The position numbers and the translations under genes were made by a program. From the NCBI RefSeq assembly GCF_020379485.1, contig NC_063446.1, positions 24,268,610-24,332,609 on the forward strand: a stretch of DNA of 64,000 nt, read 5' to 3'. The notes beneath the pieces are model-generated. The model was not told the origin of the DNA and ran no database searches. It was given only the letters and a program-made list of their open reading frames with translations. Below, piece after piece: positions 59,062-64,000 of this stretch (the first letter of the stretch is position 1; every line of letters starts with the position of its first letter). The stretch comes from Brassica napus (lineage: Eukaryota > Streptophyta > Magnoliopsida > Brassicales > Brassicaceae).

Positions 59062-59350
59062 TGTTGAGATTGAACCTCTAATTAAATACTAGAAAAGAAG
59101 AATAAGAAGAGTAGCCTAGAAGAAGCTACAAAGGAATGGAAGAAGAAGAAGTAGAAGAAGAAGCTTGGAACGCAAGAAACGGAGGAAGAAGAAGAAGCTT
59201 GGAGAGCAAGAAAGGAAGAAGAACAAGAAGTCAAGGAAGAAAACTTGGTTGTGTAACTAGAAGTTACACAACAAGAAGAATAAGATAACTAGTTAGTTGC
59301 TAAGCTAACTAAGTTAAGTTGAAGTTGTTAGAATAAGATAAGTTTGCTTG

Positions 59351-60758
59351 AATGGATTAACAGTTCAAAAAACTAAGGGTGAACTCCCTCAGGCACTAAC
59401 TTCGAGGTTTTTCCAAGATCCAGTTTATCCGGCGCCGGCGAAGCGGTTTCTCGTCGGCGGGGGGTACTATTTCCGGCGTGCTGCTAGCTCTCATCTTCAT
59501 GGCTCTGTCTCACATCCTGTTTTGTTTGTCACTACATCGCTTATGTTGGTTAATCGAAGGAGAAAGACCCCTACGGATTCAACGACGAAGCCGAGGACTC
59601 TTCGTTTCAGATCTTCCGGCGGTCTCTCTTCCTCAGATGGCCTCTCCTCGAGCGACGAGTCGGGAGGGTTCTCTCACCACCCCTGTGTTCCGGTTCTCAG
59701 GGACAGTTCCCGATGAACCTCCCTCTGGCTGCCGTCGGACAGGTTACGTTATCAACTTTGTCCCGTGCTTTTATATATCTTTGGAGAAGAGATTTGATTT
59801 GAAGAGCTTTTCCTTTCTTTCTTCGGGAAGGCTTGAGCCTATTATCACACCACTGTTTGCTCCTCTCCAGTGTTCAGGCACCAGATCCAAAAGCTCCACG
59901 AGATTAGATCCGAATTTTGTCGTTGGTTATTCACTCTACTCATCTCCTAAAGTGGTGCTCTCCTCCTCTGCGTGGATCCTCCTAAACGGATATACTGTTC
60001 ATCATCTACAAAACTTCTCTGGTGACCTCTTCCACGGCACCGTCGAATGGCCAAGATCCGACGCATCTCGCTCCGAGCAGTTTGTGGGTAGTGGGTTGGA
60101 TTTCAATTACGTTTGGGCTTGGCCCATCGAAGCTACCAAACCTGCCAGCCCAAAGTTCAGTTTGATAAATCCCAAATTCAAGAAAGAAGATGTGATTCAT
60201 ATTACAATGGGCTTGGGTGTTTGGGTTAAACTTATAGAGATTTCCGGTGGGTTCACTGGAATCTCCTTTCAATGCATATTACCATATCTCTCCTTTGGGA
60301 TGAATTCACTGGTGGGTGCACCGGTTTGGGACTCGATTTCACCATCCTTCTCTCGTGAGAAGTGTCCTTTACCATCATTCCTTCTTTCCATGAAAGGAAA
60401 TCTTTTCTCGGTTTCATTATCGAGGTATAGTTCCAGCTTCTTCATCGTTTTGTCATCTTGTATAGCGGTCTGTACGGGGCCAGAAGATGCAATCGAGTCT
60501 ACTATGGTTTTTCTCGTAGGTGAGAACTGGCTCTCAACGTCACTTGTGACTATCTTTCAGATATCCGACTTCATCGTGAAAGCCTTATCGACGCAGTCAA
60601 GCTTGGTCTTGATTTCGCTGTCATCATCTTCTTTTGAAGAATTATCCTACTTAGCTTTCTTTATTTGTGTTGTTTATGCTTTTAATGAAAGAGGATGTCA
60701 CATTCCCTCATGTTATTGTAACCAAACAAGTTAAGTCTGAATGAAATTAAGTTGTGTT

Positions 60759-60788
<30 letters not shown>
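59351..60788 (+). mobile_element. Poly(A) retroposon with a 16-bp target duplication
   Basis: About 1.44 kb ending in a run of about 30 A. It is flanked by AAGATAAGTTTGCTTG at 59335-59350 and again at 60789-60804 (the first two bases overlap the poly(A)). This is the mark of LINE-type target-primed insertion. No reverse transcriptase or endonuclease is encoded. It resembles Sadhu-type non-autonomous retroposons in structure, but sequence kinship was not verified. Confidence 0.85.
59478..60734 (+). CDS. Uncharacterised 418-aa ORF of the retroposon
   Basis: One open frame covers most of the retroposon, from ATG at 59478 to TAA about 30 bp before the poly(A). It begins with a hydrophobic stretch (MLLALIFMALSHILFCLSLH), then a Ser/Arg-rich part and a C-terminal part rich in Ser, Phe and Leu. 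No domain is recognised. A second frame (59348-59716) overlaps its start. The length is notable, but the odd composition (many Ser/Leu/Phe) may mean chance openness of pyrimidine-rich DNA. It could also be a retroposed copy of an unknown host transcript. Confidence 0.35.
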   Translation: MLLALIFMALSHILFCLSLHRLCWLIEGERPLRIQRRSRGLFVSDLPAVSLPQMASPRATSREGSLTTPVFRFSGTVPDEPPSGCRRTGYVINFVPCFYISLEKRFDLKSFSFLSSGRLEPIITPLFAPLQCSGTRSKSSTRLDPNFVVGYSLYSSPKVVLSSSAWILLNGYTVHHLQNFSGDLFHGTVEWPRSDASRSEQFVGSGLDFNYVWAWPIEATKPASPKFSLINPKFKKEDVIHITMGLGVWVKLIEISGGFTGISFQCILPYLSFGMNSLVGAPVWDSISPSFSREKCPLPSFLLSMKGNLFSVSLSRYSSSFFIVLSSCIAVCTGPEDAIESTMVFLVGENWLSTSLVTIFQISDFIVKALSTQSSLVLISLSSSSFEELSYLAFFICVVYAFNERGCHIPSCYCNQTS

Positions 60789-60792
<4 letters not shown>

Positions 60793-61283
60793 TAAGTTTG
60801 CTTGTAGAATTAGTCCATGGCCTAATATAGAGGCATGGACAAGTGGGAGTAGGTTAAGATATAAGTGTAAGGGAGAGTAAGTGGAGTTAGTAGAGAAATC
60901 TACTATAAGTATGTATGGTTGTGTTTGAAGAAGAATTAATGAAAAAGAGTTAAAAGATGTAGACATACAAAGTGTTCTCTCTTCTCTCTATACAAACAAA
61001 AAAGAAACGTTAGAGAGTAAAGAGAGAGTGTGAGCTTGTGTTATGAGTGTGAGCTTGTGTTATGATTATACACAACTGAGAACAAAGAGTGAGTGAGTGA
61101 GTGTGCTTTTGGATGATGAAACACAAGTAACAAATAGAGTGAACAAAACAGAGAGAAGCTGGCCGTGAGTGATGAAGAGTGAGATAGGCCAAGCCTCAGC
61201 AGAAACCTGATACTGCAACTTATCAGAACAATTCAATTTTTTTTTTTACTTACAAAGCCTGTTTGTATCAGTTGATTAATCAC

Positions 61284-62568
61284 CTGTTATCTCTTTGGTC
61301 TTTGACATCGTCTTCATCATTCTGAGATCCATGCAAAGTGACCATAGAGCCTTCGGCTAGGGAACAAAACAGAAGGAAACTTCTTGGTTGCATCACTGGT
61401 CTCACATTTTGATCAAAGTCCTCTCCTCTGGGCATGACCAGCAAGAAATCACCCAGCTCAAGCCAGGAACTAACAGTGATGATCCACTTCTGAACTAAGA
61501 TTTCCACAGCCGGTTTGGTAAGTCCTATCAACCAATTGGGGGATGACGTCAGTAGTCTGAAATAAACAAAGCGTGCACCAAAAGAAACCTTTTCGTCCAT
61601 GACCCTGCGTTTTGTTCAAGTTGCAAGAAATTAGAAACTGATATCAAGGTAAAGGTTCAAAAGGGAAGCAAACGCAAAAAAGCTTTACCATAACACAAGA
61701 GGGAAAAACGATGGGCTGATAAGTGTAATTGCTCTAATTGGTAAGTGAAACATAATCACCAACGATACACAATGAGAAGCAAGCGCAAACAGAGTATGAC
61801 CAAAGTTCATTCTGGTGATATCGTAGTCTGGATCTGTGACATCTAGGAGATACCAAAAGGCTCGTTTATGAACAATCTGCCAAAACAAGCAGAAAATCAA
61901 GATAGAAACAGATAAAAGAACAAGGTACCATTGTGATGATTAAACCTATTACCTCCTGGATACGTTTCATGAAAGACTCAGCAACCAACAAGCAAAGGGT
62001 ACCAGTAACCCAACGTAAGGTCGTCATGCCGGGGAAGTCTGAAAGATACTCAAATCTCAGGAAAAGTCCGGTTCCAAACAGAGGTGAAGTGCAGATTTCG
62101 AGCCAATAGCCAATCATCCAAGGCACAACACCGATTTTGAAACACAATACGGAAGCTTCCTTAATGAATATCCACAAGAGAGGTGGCAAGATCACTGCGA
62201 TGAAGCGAAATCCCAAAGAAAACCACTTGACTATGGCTGGAAATGAGGTTTTACTTTGAAGGGCTTTGCAGGATTTTACAGAGAAAGCCCAGAGAAGACA
62301 TGGCAGTTTCAGCGCTATGAAGTGGAGCCCCAGAGAAAACCACCGGACTATGGCTGGAAATGGGATCAGAGGGAGAGTGAAGTAAGCAAAGCAAGTTGAC
62401 AGCAGCGTCATGTACCCAAGCGTAACAGGCGAGTTTCCAAACAGAAAGCTGCCTCCAACATGTGCTGATACACAGCCCATCCAATCCAAACTGGCAGAAG
62501 AACAAAGAGGGTGGACACATATACGCTGATGGCAAGAAGCTGTTAAAGAACAACAAAACACAACTTGT
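61284..62568 (-). pseudogene. Fragment of a DOA10/SUD1-like membrane E3 ubiquitin ligase
   Basis: Three exon pieces: about 62561-61953, 61876-61689 and 61604-61284. They encode membrane-rich segments and the signature strings PWMIGYWLEICTSPLFG, FPGMTTLRWVTG, AESFMKRIQE, HKRAFWYLLDVTDPDYDITR and EILVQKWIITVSSWLELGDFLL. These match the C-terminal half of plant DOA10-type RING-CH ligases (SUD1/CER9 and a paralog), which act in ER-associated degradation. A segment is duplicated in tandem (FPAIVRWFSLGLHFIA and FPAIVKWFSLGFRFIA). The RING-CH domain and much of the protein are missing. The left part seems to use two frames near 62500. The 5' side is cut by copia 3. Confidence 0.78.
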
Positions 62569-63381
62569 TGTTGGGTCCCTCCTAGATGGAGAGGACCAAT
62601 TAGGGTGAACTTAAGAAATAATAATGTTCCCCTTTGGCACTAGACTCACAATAATAGAGTTTAGAGAGAGAGACAAAAGAGAGAAAGGAGAAAAAGAGAG
62701 AGAAGGAGAAAACTCGTAAGGTGATTTCAAGACTGGATTTGGAGGGTCAAACGGATCTTGATCGGGCTGATATTTTGTGGGAAGCTTCTTCAGTCAGTAG
62801 GTTAGAGTTTCACCGAAGGGATTTGGATTTCAACGGTTGGATCTTCTGTTGTCTGGGTTTTCTTGAAGCTGGTCGCCATAGTTCTTCAGCAGAGCAGTCT
62901 TGGGTGTTTGGTAAATCCAACGGTGAGATCTTCTCTTATTGAGCTGAAATTTGGCAGAGGTATTGTCGACTTGTTTATCTTGGATTTGTACGGTTGGATT
63001 AGTTTCTGGAAGCCGGAATCTTTGTGAGCTGAGGTCGTTTGGTTGCTGCCGGTTTTGAAGCTTTGTGTTGCTCTCTTGTTGTTGTTGTTTGTGTTGGAGA
63101 TAGCTCTTTGTAGCTAGACTCTCTGTTCTGTTCAGGCTGTTGAACAGGGAGGACGTGGTTGTACTCATACCATTTATATAGTGGATTTTTGAGTGGACTA
63201 CGGTCCCGTGGTTTTTCCTTCTCACATCGAGGAGGTTTTCCACGTAAAAATTGTGTGTCTCATTTAGTTATCGCAACTTTGATATCTTGCCATCGTCGAA
63301 GTATTTTCCTCACAGGTTCGCACAAGGTCAGGGGAACACGACCATTAGTATTTCCGCTGCGCCGTGTGACTTTCCCCAACA
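62569..63381 (+). repeat. 5' LTR of copia 3
   Basis: 813 bp from TGTTGGGTCCCTCC to CCCCAACA, followed by a tRNA-iMet primer site and a gag gene. The 3' LTR lies beyond the window. The element is inserted in the DOA10-like fragment. Confidence 0.82.
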
Positions 63382-63384
63382 GAG

Positions 63385-63396
63385 TGGTATCAGAGC
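63385..63396 (+). promoter_or_regulatory. Primer binding site for tRNA-iMet (copia 3)
   Basis: TGGTATCAGAGC, three bases after the LTR. Confidence 0.9.
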
Positions 63397-63454
63397 TTCT
63401 GGTTTTAGAGCTTTGGTTTTGATAACTTTGGGTTGTTATTTGCTTGTGTGAAAG

Positions 63455-64000
63455 ATGGAAAATATGAGCAGGATGATAAGCTTGAATGGTGCTAACTATC
63501 ATCTATGGAAGGGCAAGATGGAGGATTTGCTCTTTGTTAAAGAATTCCATGTTCCAGTCTTCGAGGAGCAGAAACCTGAGAAGAAGACGGATGAAGAGTG
63601 GAAGCTGCAGCATCGCCAAGTGTGTGGGTTGATAAGGCAGTGGGTAGATGATAATGTGTTGCATCATATTGAGACTGAGACGGATGCTCGTTCTTTGTGG
63701 AAGAAGCTGGAGCAGTTATATGCTAGGAAGACCGGAAACAACAAGATGTACATGATCAAGAAGTTGATTGAGCTGAGGTATCAGGAGGGGACTCCGATGA
63801 CAGATCACTTGAATGCGTTTCAGGGATTGCTCAACAAGTTGTCTGATATGGGCATCAAGTTTGATGATGAGATTCACGGTCTGTGGCTTCTCGGTACTTT
63901 ACCGGACTCTTGGGAGGTTTTCAGGATGTCTCTTTGTAACTCCGCGTCGGAAGGTGTTATTTCGATGGATTCAGTGAAGAACAGTGTTCTTAATGAGGAA
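63455..64000 (+). CDS. Copia 3 Gag, partial (runs off the right edge)
   Basis: From ATG at 63455 the frame is open to the window end, 182 codons. It starts MENMSRMISLNGANYHLWKG and continues through a UBN2-type copia Gag core (YARKTGNNKMYMIKKLIELR, GLWLLGTLPDSWEVF). It is only distantly similar to copia 1 and 2 Gag (YWKPMMEDHLYC, LLLLSSLPESWDTL), so it is another family. Pol would lie outside the window. Confidence 0.88.
   Translation, partial: MENMSRMISLNGANYHLWKGKMEDLLFVKEFHVPVFEEQKPEKKTDEEWKLQHRQVCGLIRQWVDDNVLHHIETETDARSLWKKLEQLYARKTGNNKMYMIKKLIELRYQEGTPMTDHLNAFQGLLNKLSDMGIKFDDEIHGLWLLGTLPDSWEVFRMSLCNSASEGVISMDSVKNSVLNEE

Larger units (their letters stand above)
59062..61240 (+). repeat. 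Probable copia LTR, split by a retroposon
   Basis: TGTTGAGATTGAACCTC at 59062 and, past the inserted retroposon, text such as 'gagaaatctactataagtatg' and 'gagagtgtgagcttgtgttatga' fit the LTR type of a Brassicaceae copia family. The right end is not clear, and no primer site or polyprotein follows, so this is a solo or truncated LTR. Moderately uncertain. Confidence 0.45.

Overview
The window is nuclear plant DNA, almost certainly from a member of the mustard family (Brassicaceae). It has spliced genes with GT-AG introns, low-GC intergenic DNA and Athila, copia, CACTA, Helitron, hAT and PIF/Harbinger elements. Three adjacent ordinary genes look like a FIPS3-type Fip1 protein, cyclophilin CYP21-4 and an AGL91-type MADS protein. 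From memory these three lie side by side in Arabidopsis (At3g66652, At3g66654, At3g66656), beside a tandem cluster of PAS-domain Raf-like kinases (At3g06620-06640). The window carries such a cluster too, so it looks collinear with that part of Arabidopsis chromosome 3 but enlarged by transposons.

Layout. 1-16849 is a nest of Athila-type Ty3/gypsy elements. A complete element (4196-15161, identical-length LTRs, target duplication GCCTT, one unbroken 1906-codon gag-pol) sits inside the 3' part of an older, pol-depleted relative. That relative is also interrupted on its left by the LTR and gag of another Athila in minus orientation. 16850-45878 is the tandem PAS-kinase cluster, all on the minus strand. 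Copy A is a shredded remnant holding a hAT MITE and a gene-capturing Helitron. Copy B is nearly full length but frameshifted, and carries a Helitron, a Tourist-like MITE and, just upstream of its start codon, a copia element and a CACTA element. Copy C is intact (12 exons, 691 aa). Copy D is an open 326-aa gene that keeps the PAS domain but has no kinase domain; a second, recent copia element lies just downstream of it.

46484-48619 holds repeats and a small PIF/Harbinger-like element carrying a broken pectin methylesterase fragment. 48691-55606 is the conserved gene island: FIPS3-like (+), CYP21-4 (+), AGL91-like (-). 55607-64000 is repeat-rich again: a TIR element, an LTR-like block split by a poly(A) retroposon with an uncharacterised 418-codon ORF, a fragment of a DOA10/SUD1-like E3 ligase, and the 5' LTR and gag of a third copia element that runs off the window.

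The most striking theme is repeated capture of host gene pieces by different DNA transposons: REVOLUTA and SF3B4/SAP49 in a Helitron, a TRICHOME BIREFRINGENCE-LIKE gene in a CACTA element, and a pectin methylesterase in a Harbinger-like element. Alongside it is the step-by-step decay of a tandem PAS-kinase family into a pseudogene, an active-looking kinase and a PAS-only protein. Family assignments come from motif recognition by eye; no database search was run.
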